Below, one piece after another: positions 25,088 through 33,303 of a DNA stretch of 64,000 bases. Within the stretch, counting starts at the first letter, position 1. Each line of letters opens with the position of its first letter. The notes under the pieces were generated by a model. It was not told where the DNA came from. It made no database searches and worked only from the letters and a program-made list of their open reading frames with translations. Origin of the DNA: Cryobacterium lactosi (GTDB taxonomy: Bacteria > Actinomycetota > Actinomycetes > Actinomycetales > Microbacteriaceae); the NCBI RefSeq assembly GCF_004403945.1, contig NZ_SOHM01000022.1, positions 1-64,000 on the forward strand. The letters are read 5' to 3'. The position numbers and the translations under genes are program-made.

Positions 25088-26263
25088 TCAGCTGAATTCA
25101 ATGCTCTCAGAGACCCAGGCCAACGCCTGCTCGCTCAAGGTGAAGCCGAGGCCGGGCCTGGCGGGCACCAGCATCCGCCCGCCCTCGGTTTCGAGCCGTT
25201 CGTTGAAGAGCGGGTTCAGCCATTCGAAGTGCTCCACCCAGGGTTCCCGCGGGTAGGCGGCCGCCAGGTGCACGTGGATCTCCATGGCGAAGTGCGGCGC
25301 GAGCTGCAGGCCGGCCTGGTCGGCCAGATGGGCCAGGCGGAGGAACGGGGTGATGCCGCCGATGCGCGGAGCGTCGGGCTGGATGATGTCGACCGAACGG
25401 TGCTCGATCAGGCTGACGTGTTCGGCAACGCTGGAGAGCATCTCGCCGGTGGCGATGGACGTGTCCAGTGCCGCGGCCAGCTGGGCGTGGCCCTCGGCGT
25501 CGTAGGCGTCCAGCGGCTCTTCGATCCAGACCAGGCCGTACTGCTCGAGGATCCGGCCCATCCGCATGGCCGTCGGCCGGTCCCACTGCTGGTTCGCGTC
25601 CACCATCAGCGGCACATCCGGTCCGAGGTGCTCGCGCACGGCGGCGACGCGGGCAAGGTCCACCCGGGAATCGGGGTGGCCGACCTTGATCTTGATGCCG
25701 CCGATGCCATCGGCCAGCGACAGCGTCGCGCGCTCCTTGACCTCCTCGATCGGCGCCTGCAGGAAGCCGCCCGAGGTGTTGTAGGTGCGCACCGAGTCGC
25801 GGTAGGCGCCGAGCAGCTTGGCCAGCGGCAACTCGGCGCGCTTGGCCTTGAGGTCGTAGAGGGCGATGTCGATCGCGGCGATGGCCTGAGTGGCGACGCC
25901 GCTGCGGCCCACCGAGGCTCCGGCCCAGAGCAGCTTCTGGTAGATCCGGCCGATGTCGCTGGGATCCTCGCCGATCAGGTTGCCCGCGATCTCCTTGGCG
26001 TGCGCGTACTGCGCCGGCCCGCCGGCCCGTTTGGAGTAGCTGAAGCCGATGCCGTGGTGCCCGTCGTCGGTGCGGACCTCGGCGAACAGGAACACGATCT
26101 CGGTCATCGGCTTCTGCCGGCCGGTGAGCACCTTGGCGTCGCTGATCGGGGTGGCCAGCGGCAGCGTCAGCGTCGACAACGTCACCTGGCGGATGCGATC
26201 GGAGGTGGCCGCACCCCCGGACAGGGCCGCGAGGGGGTCGGGGGAACTGGTGCCGAGCGACAT
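25088..26263 (-). CDS. L-talarate/galactarate dehydratase (enolase superfamily)
   Basis: A 391-residue mandelate-racemase-subgroup enzyme that dehydrates galactarate or L-talarate to 5-keto-4-deoxyglucarate. Catalytic KxK is in GGIKIKVG; metal ligands lie in MVDANQQWD, WIEEPLDAYD and ATGEML; the His of the His-Asp dyad is in LAPHFAMEIHVH. Long blocks such as PISDAKVLTGRQKP, FSYSKRAGG, LLWAGASVGRSG and HFEWLNPLFNE agree with the characterised Salmonella TalrD/GalrD as I remember it, so the specific call is stronger than a superfamily call. GAAGGA precedes the ATG. First gene of a two-gene operon with its GntR regulator. Confidence 0.88.
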   Translation of the reverse strand: MSLGTSSPDPLAALSGGAATSDRIRQVTLSTLTLPLATPISDAKVLTGRQKPMTEIVFLFAEVRTDDGHHGIGFSYSKRAGGPAQYAHAKEIAGNLIGEDPSDIGRIYQKLLWAGASVGRSGVATQAIAAIDIALYDLKAKRAELPLAKLLGAYRDSVRTYNTSGGFLQAPIEEVKERATLSLADGIGGIKIKVGHPDSRVDLARVAAVREHLGPDVPLMVDANQQWDRPTAMRMGRILEQYGLVWIEEPLDAYDAEGHAQLAAALDTSIATGEMLSSVAEHVSLIEHRSVDIIQPDAPRIGGITPFLRLAHLADQAGLQLAPHFAMEIHVHLAAAYPREPWVEHFEWLNPLFNERLETEGGRMLVPARPGLGFTLSEQALAWVSESIEFS

Positions 26264-26298
26264 GGGAACATCCTTCGTTGGAGGGCCGGTGCCTCCAG

Positions 26299-26333
26299 CT
26301 TATCGCATAAGTGTGAAACTTGTCGTACAAGTT
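26299..26333 (-). promoter_or_regulatory. Double GntR/FadR-type operator
   Basis: AACTTGTcgtACAAGTT (26317-26333) is a perfect palindrome matching the FadR-subfamily pattern TnGTnnnACnA. CTTATcgcATAAG (26299-26311) is a second palindrome with its centre 20 bases away, about two helical turns. They sit 36-70 bases upstream of the dehydratase start. Confidence 0.65.
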
Positions 26334-26434
26334 GGCCAGCATCGTTTGGGATGACGCCCGGCTGCACCGAGGCGCCAGCGGCAGACCCGCGTGTGCCCCA
26401 ATGTCGTTTAATTTATGAGCTAGTTGAGGTGAAA

Positions 26435-26452
26435 TACCCCCCATCTGGGGTA
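26435..26452 (+). other. Short palindrome upstream of the ice-binding gene
   Basis: TACCCC-ccatct-GGGGTA, a perfect six-base inverted repeat 77 bases before the start. It may be an operator or a leader hairpin; nothing decides between them. Confidence 0.4.
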
Positions 26453-26528
26453 GCGTGAGGTACCGGGGGTCGCGGGGGCGTTGTACACGTTCCAATCTGT
26501 GCCTCTCGCTCTCAGGCAGGGGCCTCGC

Positions 26529-27806
26529 ATGGTCAGTACCGCTACTCGCCGTTCAACGATCATGGCGCTTGCCGCCCTCGGGCTCGCCAGCACCCTCACG
26601 CTCGGAACGCTGTCGGCGGCGTCGGCCGCGACGGTGCTCGACGGCCCGGTCAACCTCGGCACCGCGGCCACCTACGGCGTCCTCGGCGCCAGCACCGTCA
26701 CGAACACCGGTCCCACCATCGTCAACGGCGATCTCGGGTTGTACCCCGGCACGTCGATCACCGGGTTCGGCGGCGCACCGAGCGGAGTCGTCAACGGAAC
26801 CGTGCACGCCACCGACGCCGCCGCGACCCAGGCGCAGAGCGACACCACCACCGCCTACAACGTCGCCGCATCGCTGACGCCCACCACCACCGGGATCAGC
26901 GAGCTCAGCGGCCTCTCCCTGACCCCCGGCGTGTACACCGGCGGGGCGCTCGCGCTCTCCGACAACGGCGCCCTCACCCTCGCCGGCAGCGCCAATTCGG
27001 TCTGGGTCTTCCAGGCCGCATCCACCCTCACCATCGGGTCGGCCACCCGGATCACCATCACCGGCGGTGCCAGCGCGTGCAACGTGTTCTGGCAGGTCGG
27101 CAGCTCAGCGACCATCGGCACCGCGGCCCAGTTCCAGGGCACCGTCCTGGCGGATCAGTCGATCACCGCAACCACGAGCGCCACCATCGTCGGCCGGCTC
27201 CTAGCCAGCAACGCCGCGGTGACCCTGGACACCAACACGATCACCGCCCCCACGGGCTGCACGCCGCCGGCCGAGCCGGTCGTGACCGTCGCCCCGACCA
27301 TCACCTCAACGGCGCCCGCCAACCCCACGGCCGGCACCCCGTACTCCCACACCGTCACCGCCACGGGCACCCCGTCGCCGGGCTACGCGGTCAGCTCCGG
27401 CACCCTGCCCGCCGGGCTCACCCTGGACGCCACCTCCGGCACGATCTCCGGCACCCCCCTCACCCCCGGCTCCAGCACCTTCGGTGTCACGGCCAGCAAC
27501 GGCACCGTGCCGGATGCGACGGTCAGCTACACCGTGACCACGGCGCCGGCCGTTGTGGTGACTCCGAGCCAGACGCCGACAGCCACGCCGACCCCCAGCA
27601 CGCCGGCGCCGACCACGCCGGCCGTCCGGCAACCGGGCGGCGGCGGCGGCACCGGCGCCGGATCCGGCCCCGGAACCATGCTGGCCGAGACCGGGACCGA
27701 CGCCACCCCGATCATCGTGTTCGGCTCCCTGGTGCTCCTCGCCGGCGCCGCGCTGGTCACCGTTGTGGGCATCCGCCGCCGCCGCCAGCGCCCCGGAAAC
27801 GAGTAA
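26529..27806 (+). CDS. DUF3494 ice-binding protein, cell-wall anchored
   Basis: A 425-residue exported protein. Residues 1 to about 34 are a signal peptide ending near AASAA. A DUF3494 ice-binding domain spans about 35-242 (LGTAATYGVLGASTVTNTG, GDLGLYPGTSITGF, VWVFQAASTLTIG, TTSATIVGRLLA). A putative-Ig (He_PIG-like) domain follows at about 250-340 (GTLPAGLTLDATSGTISGTP), then a Thr/Pro linker, the sorting signal LAETG at 385-389, a membrane helix and RRRRQR. LAxTG fits class E sortases of high-GC actinobacteria. DUF3494 proteins bind ice planes; tethered to the wall it could hold cells on ice or inhibit recrystallisation. ATG 26529 is chosen because the signal peptide starts there. Confidence 0.88.
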   Translation: MVSTATRRSTIMALAALGLASTLTLGTLSAASAATVLDGPVNLGTAATYGVLGASTVTNTGPTIVNGDLGLYPGTSITGFGGAPSGVVNGTVHATDAAATQAQSDTTTAYNVAASLTPTTTGISELSGLSLTPGVYTGGALALSDNGALTLAGSANSVWVFQAASTLTIGSATRITITGGASACNVFWQVGSSATIGTAAQFQGTVLADQSITATTSATIVGRLLASNAAVTLDTNTITAPTGCTPPAEPVVTVAPTITSTAPANPTAGTPYSHTVTATGTPSPGYAVSSGTLPAGLTLDATSGTISGTPLTPGSSTFGVTASNGTVPDATVSYTVTTAPAVVVTPSQTPTATPTPSTPAPTTPAVRQPGGGGGTGAGSGPGTMLAETGTDATPIIVFGSLVLLAGAALVTVVGIRRRRQRPGNE

Positions 27807-27821
27807 CCGACCCGGTCGTGA

Positions 27822-27852
27822 TGTGGGCCCCCGCCGACGCGGGCGGCCCACA
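27822..27852 (+). terminator. Strong hairpin after the ice-binding gene
   Basis: TGTGGGCC plus CCCGC pairs with GCGGG plus GGCCCACA around a CGAC loop with a one-base bulge, 16 bases after the stop. No T-run follows. Confidence 0.6.
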
Positions 27853-27990
27853 CGCCGGCGCCCGACCGACTCCGGCCGACACAATGCCGCTTCGGTATGC
27901 AACGGATCGCCCCCCGGTGTGCTTCTATGAGTACCCTGCGGATGTTCACCGTTTATAGCGGATGCTCGCGGACCCACTCGAAAGGTCCTC

Positions 27991-28497
27991 ATGAGCCCCG
28001 CGCAACCCTCGGTCGAAGCAGACGGCATCTCGCCCCCGGGTGTCCTGCCCGTGAACAACGGTGTCGTCGACGCGTTCTACTTGCTGCAGAACGCCGAGGC
28101 GCTCTACCAGTCCAGGTTGCGGGACCGTCTGCAGCTGGGCGCCAACGAACTCGGCGCGATGCTGGTGATCTCGCGGCTGGCCACCCTCGGTCTGGACGCC
28201 AGGGCCCTCGATATCTCCCGCAGCCTGGGCGTGACCAGCGGCGCGACATCCGTGATTCTCGGCCACCTGATCGCGCGCGGCTACCTCACCCGCACGGCCA
28301 ACCCCCGTGACGGCCGCGGAAAGCTGCTGCACCTCACCGAGGAGGCGACCACCACGGTCAGGCATTCCCTCGACGACAGCCAGTCCGACCTCAGCCTGCT
28401 GGTGTCGGGGCTGTCCACTCGGGAATCCAAGCGTGTCGTCGTGCTGCTCACCGCCGTGACCTCCTCCCTCGACCGCAGCGGGCACCCCGAGGTTTAG
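27991..28497 (+). CDS. MarR family transcriptional regulator
   Basis: A 168-residue protein with a MarR-type winged helix: recognition region ALDISRSLGVTSGATSVILG and wing RTANPRDGRGKLLHLTEEA, flanked by helices for dimerisation. The N-terminal 25 residues are disordered-looking. AAAGG precedes the ATG at 27991. It stands alone between the ice-binding gene and the aldo/keto reductase; neither neighbour is an obvious target, and I found no clear palindromic operator in the 184 bases upstream. Confidence 0.85.
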   Translation: MSPAQPSVEADGISPPGVLPVNNGVVDAFYLLQNAEALYQSRLRDRLQLGANELGAMLVISRLATLGLDARALDISRSLGVTSGATSVILGHLIARGYLTRTANPRDGRGKLLHLTEEATTTVRHSLDDSQSDLSLLVSGLSTRESKRVVVLLTAVTSSLDRSGHPEV

Positions 28498-28529
28498 CGC
28501 CAGGGCCATCCGGCACTTCTTGGGCGTTG

Positions 28530-28621
28530 TGCGGGCTAGGCGCCGTTAGGCGCGTGGCGCGCCACCGGCGTAGCGGCGCCTACCCCGCCCGCCGGGCTAT
28601 GCGGGCTAGGCGCCGCTACGC
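28530..28621. repeat. GC-rich intergenic repeat cluster
   Basis: TGCGGGCTAGGCGCCG is directly repeated at 28530-28545 and 28600-28615. The arms 28568-28588 and 28601-28621 are inverted repeats matching at 20 of 21 positions with a 12-base loop. The segment 28554-28580 closely resembles 40092-40118 (about 24 of 27), so both loci carry the same family. Confidence 0.7.
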
Positions 28622-28722
28622 GGGGCACGTGCCAGCTGTGCCAGCCGGACCGGGCTGACACCATCGGGTGGCGGTGCGTACCCCCGCTAGCCGGATGCCG
28701 GGGGAGGCAATAGCCTCGTCCC

Positions 28723-29661
28723 ATGGTCTCCCTTGATCCCCGGCCCGTCGGCGCGCTGGCCCTTCCCCTGTCCCCGCTCACCCTCGGCACCTCGGGCTGG
28801 TCACCCCGGAGCGCCGCCGAGAACGAAGCCACCGACGCCCTTGCCGCATCCTGGGCGGCCGGCCGACTCGCCACGAATGTCATCGACACCTCCAACATCT
28901 ACGGCGATTCGCACTCCGAGGAGGTCATCGGCCGGGCACTGGCCGGCACCGTCGGCCCCGGACTGGTCGTGCAGACCAAGCTCGACCGGGACCTGGAGCG
29001 CAACGACTTCTCCGCGGCGCAGATGGAGCGCTCGTTGCGGCAGTCGCTCGACCGGCTCGGCCTGGATTCGGTGGACGTGTTGTTCCTGCACGATCCGGAG
29101 AACGTCGGCTTCGACAGCGTGATGGAGCAGGGCGGCGCCGTGGACGCCCTCGTGGCCATGCGGGACCGCGGCGTGACCCGCGCGATCGGCATTTCCGGCG
29201 GCCCGGTGGCGATGATGCGGCGCTTCGTGGAGACCGGCATCTTCGACGCCGTGATCAACCACAACCGGTTCACTCTCGCTGACCGTTCGGCGACGAGCCT
29301 CTACCAGGCGGCGCGGGACCGGAACATGATCGTGCAGAACGCCGCCCCGTTCGGCGCGGGGATCCTCACCGGCGACCCCCGGTTCGCGGGCAGCTACGCG
29401 TACGGCCCGATCCGGCCGGCGACCCAGGCCGCCGTCGACGCGGCCACCCGCATCGCGGCCGAGGCCGGCATCCCGCTGGCCGCGCTGGCCCTGCAATTCA
29501 GCCTGCGGCATCCGCTCGTCGACACCACCGTGGTGGGCGTGCGCACCCGCGAGCGCTTCGACGAGGCGGTCGCGCACGCCACCCTCGAGGTGCCGGATGC
29601 GGTGTGGGCCGAACTCGAGAGCATCCAGCCGCCGGCCGGAACCGGCATCGACGCCGGCTGA
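28723..29661 (+). CDS. Aldo/keto reductase, aldose 1-dehydrogenase type
   Basis: A 312-residue NAD(P)-dependent (alpha/beta)8 barrel. The catalytic tetrad is visible: Asp and Tyr in VIDTSNIYGDSHSEE, Lys in VVQTKLDRD and His in VLFLHDPENV. The sequence looks like the branch of D-threo-aldose/L-fucose 1-dehydrogenases and pyridoxal dehydrogenases, which oxidise the anomeric carbon to a lactone. In a window holding an alpha-L-fucosidase, L-fucose is an attractive substrate, but that is inference. The gene is monocistronic and converges with the sugar-acid operon. Confidence 0.85.
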   Translation: MVSLDPRPVGALALPLSPLTLGTSGWSPRSAAENEATDALAASWAAGRLATNVIDTSNIYGDSHSEEVIGRALAGTVGPGLVVQTKLDRDLERNDFSAAQMERSLRQSLDRLGLDSVDVLFLHDPENVGFDSVMEQGGAVDALVAMRDRGVTRAIGISGGPVAMMRRFVETGIFDAVINHNRFTLADRSATSLYQAARDRNMIVQNAAPFGAGILTGDPRFAGSYAYGPIRPATQAAVDAATRIAAEAGIPLAALALQFSLRHPLVDTTVVGVRTRERFDEAVAHATLEVPDAVWAELESIQPPAGTGIDAG

Positions 29662-29723
29662 AACACCGCTGGGGCCACCCAGCCGGGCAACACCGCGTGC
29701 CCGAGCCCGAGCCCGAGGCGTCG

Positions 29724-31202
29724 CTACAGCTCCAGCACGCCGTCCACCCGGCGGGGGATGCCCAGCGGGTTGGCGTCGTGCAGCGCCGCGGGCAGGCTCG
29801 ACTCCGGGGCGTCCTGGAACGCGAGCGGGCGCAGGAACCGGCGCACGGCCGTGGCACCGACCGAGGTGTGCGGGGTGGTCGTGGCCGGCCAGGGGCCGCC
29901 GTGCTGCTGCGCCCAGTTGACGGCCACACCGGTGGGCCAGCCGGCGAAGAGCACCCGCCCCGCCCGGTGCGCCAGGCGCTCCACGATCAGCTCGGTGTCG
30001 TCGCCGGGCACGGCGTGCAGGGTGGCGGTGAGGCTGCCGGGCAGCAGCCGCAGCGCCTCGTCGAGTTCGGCGGCACCGGCGTAGCGCACCAGCAGGGTGG
30101 TGGGTCCGAAGACCTCCTCGAGCAGGGTGCGCGGGTCGGCGATCACGGCCGCGGCGGTGGTGGCGATCACCGCGGGGCGGGCGCCCGCCGGGGCATCCGT
30201 GCCGGTGCCGGTGTCGGGGGAGAGCAGCACCTCGACGCCGGTGTGCTCGCCCAGGGTGCTGATGCCGGCCCTGAACGCGTCCGTGATGCGGTCGGTGAGC
30301 ATCGACTGCGGTGCGCGGTCGCCCACCGCCGTGACCAGGGCGGCCTCGAAGCCGGCCCCGGCGGGGACGAAGACCACGCCCGGCTTGGTGCAGAACTGGC
30401 CGGCGCCGAGGGTGAACGAGCCGGCCAGGCCGGTGGCGAGGTCGCCGCCGCGCGCGGCAGCCGCGGCCGCCGTGATCACGACGGGGTTGATGCTGCCCAG
30501 CTCGCCGTAGAACGGGATCGGCTCGGGGCGGGCGGAGGCCAGGTCGAAGAGCGCGCGGCCGCCGGCGACCGAGCCGGTGAAGCTCACGGCGGTGATGCGG
30601 GGATCCTGCACCAGGGCGATGCCCGCCTGGCGCCCCTCGATCAGCGCGAAGCTGCCGTCGGGCGCGCCCGCCTCGCGCAGCGCCGCTGTGACGAGCTCGG
30701 CGGTGCGGTGCGACAGCCGGATGTGGCCGGAGTGCGCCTTGACGATCACCGGGCAACCCACCGCGAGGGCCGAGGCGGTGTCGCCGCCGGCGACGGAGAA
30801 GGCAAACGGGAAGTTCGACGCGCTGAACACCGCGACCGGGCCCAGCGGCACCAGCAGGCGGCGGAGGTCGGGCGCCGGCGGGGTGCTGGCGGGGTTGGCG
30901 TGGTCGATGGTGGCCTCGAGGTAGCCGCCGTCGCGCAGCACCCGGGCGAACAGGCGCAGCTGGCCGGTGGTGCGGCCGACCTCGCCGGTGAGCCGGGGCA
31001 CACCCAGATGGGTCTCGGTGTCGGCGATCGCCACCAGCTCGTCGCGGTGCGCATCGAGGCTGTCGGCGATGGCTTCGAGCCAGCCGGCCCGGGTCTCGGC
31101 GCTGCTGCGGGCCAGGATGCGCGCGGCCCGCGCGGCCGCCGTGGTGAGGGCGGTCAGGTCGGGCACGGTCGTGGTGGTGGGTGCTGTCGTCGTGGTGCTC
31201 AT
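29724..31202 (-). CDS. 2-oxoglutarate semialdehyde (2,5-dioxovalerate) dehydrogenase family protein
   Basis: A 492-residue aldehyde dehydrogenase. The catalytic Cys271 is in GAGQFCTKPGVV and Glu234 in FYGELGSINPVV; the latter form, with GELGSINP, is typical of the branch acting on 2,5-dioxopentanoate. NAD(P)-site features include VAVFSASNFPFAFSVAGGDT and FTGSVAGGRALFDLA. It would carry out the last step of the operon, making 2-oxoglutarate. ATG 31202 overlaps the upstream TGA as ATGA; the N-terminus has a Thr-rich stretch. Longer in-frame sequence to 32261 is a shadow of the preceding enolase-family gene. Confidence 0.87.
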   Translation of the reverse strand: MSTTTTAPTTTTVPDLTALTTAAARAARILARSSAETRAGWLEAIADSLDAHRDELVAIADTETHLGVPRLTGEVGRTTGQLRLFARVLRDGGYLEATIDHANPASTPPAPDLRRLLVPLGPVAVFSASNFPFAFSVAGGDTASALAVGCPVIVKAHSGHIRLSHRTAELVTAALREAGAPDGSFALIEGRQAGIALVQDPRITAVSFTGSVAGGRALFDLASARPEPIPFYGELGSINPVVITAAAAAARGGDLATGLAGSFTLGAGQFCTKPGVVFVPAGAGFEAALVTAVGDRAPQSMLTDRITDAFRAGISTLGEHTGVEVLLSPDTGTGTDAPAGARPAVIATTAAAVIADPRTLLEEVFGPTTLLVRYAGAAELDEALRLLPGSLTATLHAVPGDDTELIVERLAHRAGRVLFAGWPTGVAVNWAQQHGGPWPATTTPHTSVGATAVRRFLRPLAFQDAPESSLPAALHDANPLGIPRRVDGVLEL

Positions 31203-32347
31203 GCGTTCTCCAGTCGGATGGACGGTCGGGAAAGGTCTGTGGTGGACGGCAAGGACTGCACGAAATCGAGGCCGAGTCCGGGGGTGTCCCGCATCCGCAG
31301 CACGGCGCCGGCCTGCTCGAGCGGGCCGCTGCCGGTGATGAGGCCCAGGCTGGCGAAGTCCGCGTCCTCGACGTCCTCGACCGCGGTCTCGGCGGCGAGG
31401 GTGAGGGCGAGCTGTCCGCTCAGTTCCATCAGCAGGTGCGGGGCCAGCCTGGCATCGGAGGCCTCGATGAGTTCGGCGATCTCGAGGAACGGGGTGATGC
31501 CGCCCACCCGCACCACGTTGGGTTGCAGGATGTCCGCCGCACCGGCATCCAGCAGGTCGCGGAACCGGTGGATGGTGTGCACGTTCTCGCCTAGCGCGAT
31601 CGGCACGTCGACAGCGGCACGCAGGGCCCGGTAGCCCGCGGTGTCGTCGGAGCGCAGCGGCTCCTCGATCCAGTGCGGGTCGAACCCGGTCAGCGCCCGG
31701 ATGCGGGTGATCGCGGTGGGCAGGTCCCAGCGCTGGTTGGCGTCGAGCATCAGCAGCCGGTCCGGGCCGATGACCGCACGAACGGCGGCGACCCGGTCGG
31801 CGTCTTCCCGCGCGTCGGGCTTGCCCACCTTGATCTTGACGGCCGTGTAGCCGGTGGCCACCCACCGTTCGGCCTGGGCGACGAGCTCGTCGATCGGATA
31901 GTGCAGGTTGACGCCGCTGCCGTAGGCGGCCACGCTGTCGCGGCGCCGGCCGAGCAGGCGGGAAAGCGACAGGCCGGCGCGCTGGCCGGCCAGGTCCCAG
32001 AGCGCGGTGTCGAGGCCGGCCAGGGCGATGGTCGTGATGCCGCCGCCGCCCGCCTCGTGCAGGTGCGCCCAGAGCAGCGGCCACAGGGTGCGGGCATCCG
32101 CCGGGCGACCGAGCGCGAACGAGCGGATGTCGTCGTCGAGCAGCGCGCGCACGGTGCTCGCGCCGATCGTGGGCGTCCAGGAGAAGCCGGTGCCGGTGGC
32201 GCCGTCGGAGTCCTCGACGTCGACGACGATGACGTGCAGTTGCGGCGCCGACGGCACCCACGGGCGCGGCATCGGGGCGGTGAGCAGGCGGGTGCTCAGT
32301 CGCACGATCACCGGGCCGGTAGCGGGGTCGGTGGCCGGGTCGGTCAC
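31199..32347 (-). CDS. Enolase superfamily sugar-acid dehydratase
   Basis: A 382-residue mandelate-racemase-subgroup member. KxK is in TAVKIKVGKPD, the Asp/Glu metal ligands are in LLMLDANQRWD, WIEEPLRSDD and ALGENVHT, and LAPHLLMELSG carries the His of the dyad. It is distant from the talarate/galactarate dehydratase at 25088. In operon context (oxidoreductase, 5-keto-4-deoxyglucarate-dehydratase-like enzyme, semialdehyde dehydrogenase) it should dehydrate an aldaric or aldonic acid; the exact acid cannot be read. GTG start 32347 overlaps the upstream TGA. Confidence 0.85.
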   Translation of the reverse strand: MTDPATDPATGPVIVRLSTRLLTAPMPRPWVPSAPQLHVIVVDVEDSDGATGTGFSWTPTIGASTVRALLDDDIRSFALGRPADARTLWPLLWAHLHEAGGGGITTIALAGLDTALWDLAGQRAGLSLSRLLGRRRDSVAAYGSGVNLHYPIDELVAQAERWVATGYTAVKIKVGKPDAREDADRVAAVRAVIGPDRLLMLDANQRWDLPTAITRIRALTGFDPHWIEEPLRSDDTAGYRALRAAVDVPIALGENVHTIHRFRDLLDAGAADILQPNVVRVGGITPFLEIAELIEASDARLAPHLLMELSGQLALTLAAETAVEDVEDADFASLGLITGSGPLEQAGAVLRMRDTPGLGLDFVQSLPSTTDLSRPSIRLENA

Positions 32348-33303
32348 CGGGCGAGCTCCGCGCTCACGTTCGAGGCGGGTTCCGAGCCGAGCTCGGCGAC
32401 GAGCCGGTGGCCGGCCGCCAGGATGTCGGCGAGCCGCCCGGTCTGCTCGGGGCTGGGATCGACGAGCGGTGCACGCACCGAACCGACCGGCAGACCGCCG
32501 AGCCGCAGCCCGGCCTTGATCAGCGACACGCCGAAGCCGGGCGTCTCGTCGCGCAGCCGCACCAGCGGCTGGTAGAACTCGCGCAGGTAGCGCAGCCGCA
32601 CCGCCTCGTCTCCGGCGATGTAGGCGTCGTAGTAGCCGCGCGCCACGGCCGGGGCCATCGCGAACGCGGCGGAGGAGTAGAGCGGGATGCCCAGGCCCCG
32701 GTAGGCGCCCTGGCTGAGTTCGGCGGTGAGCAGGCCGTTGAAGAAGAGGAAGTCGTCACGCTCGGCCGTGACGGCGAGCACGATCTCCTGGGCCAGGCCG
32801 ATGTCGCCGGTGCCGTCCTTGAACCCGATCACCTTCGGGTTCTGCGCCAGGGTGCGCATGGCCGCCGCGGTGAACTGGGCGTTGCCGCGGTGGTAGACGA
32901 TCACCGGCAGCGGACTCGCCGCAGCGACCTGCTCCACGTAGTCGACCAGGCCGGCGACCGGGCCGCCGACCAGATAGGGCGGCAGCACCAGGAGGCCGTC
33001 CGCGCCGGCATCAGCCGCGGCTCGGGCCTGGGCGCGGGCGTTGCCGAGGCTGCCGCCGGTGCCGGCGATCACGGGCACGGCGCCGGAGACGACGGTCACG
33101 GTCTCGCGCACCACCGCGGTGGACTCGTCGGCGCTGAGCGCGTGCAGTTCGCCGGTGCCGCAGGCCGGGAAGATGCCACCGGCACCCTGCTCGAGGCCGG
33201 TGGCGACGTGCCGGCGCAGCAGGCCCAGGTCGACCTCGTCGCCGGGGGTGAACGGCGTGACCGGGAAGAACAGGATGCCGGTGAAGGCGGGGGCGGTGGT
33301 CAT
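32344..33303 (-). CDS. kdgD: 5-dehydro-4-deoxyglucarate dehydratase-like protein (DapA family)
   Basis: A 319-residue class I aldolase-fold enzyme. The Schiff-base lysine is in KVIGFKDGTGD, the catalytic tyrosine in LPVIVYHRGNA, and the substrate loop in FPACGTGELHALS, all as in KdgD, which converts 5-keto-4-deoxyglucarate to 2,5-dioxovalerate with loss of CO2 and water. The downstream semialdehyde dehydrogenase is the expected partner. ATG 33303 and TGA overlap (ATGA) with the upstream gene. A related 2-keto-3-deoxy-pentonate dehydratase activity is the main alternative. Confidence 0.86.
   Translation of the reverse strand: MTTAPAFTGILFFPVTPFTPGDEVDLGLLRRHVATGLEQGAGGIFPACGTGELHALSADESTAVVRETVTVVSGAVPVIAGTGGSLGNARAQARAAADAGADGLLVLPPYLVGGPVAGLVDYVEQVAAASPLPVIVYHRGNAQFTAAAMRTLAQNPKVIGFKDGTGDIGLAQEIVLAVTAERDDFLFFNGLLTAELSQGAYRGLGIPLYSSAAFAMAPAVARGYYDAYIAGDEAVRLRYLREFYQPLVRLRDETPGFGVSLIKAGLRLGGLPVGSVRAPLVDPSPEQTGRLADILAAGHRLVAELGSEPASNVSAELAR

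Noticed and set aside
28723-29661. Naming the aldo/keto reductase an L-fucose dehydrogenase
   Set aside because: Branch resemblance and the GH95 neighbour favour it, but no lactonase or fuconate dehydratase is recognisable, so the specific name is not supported.
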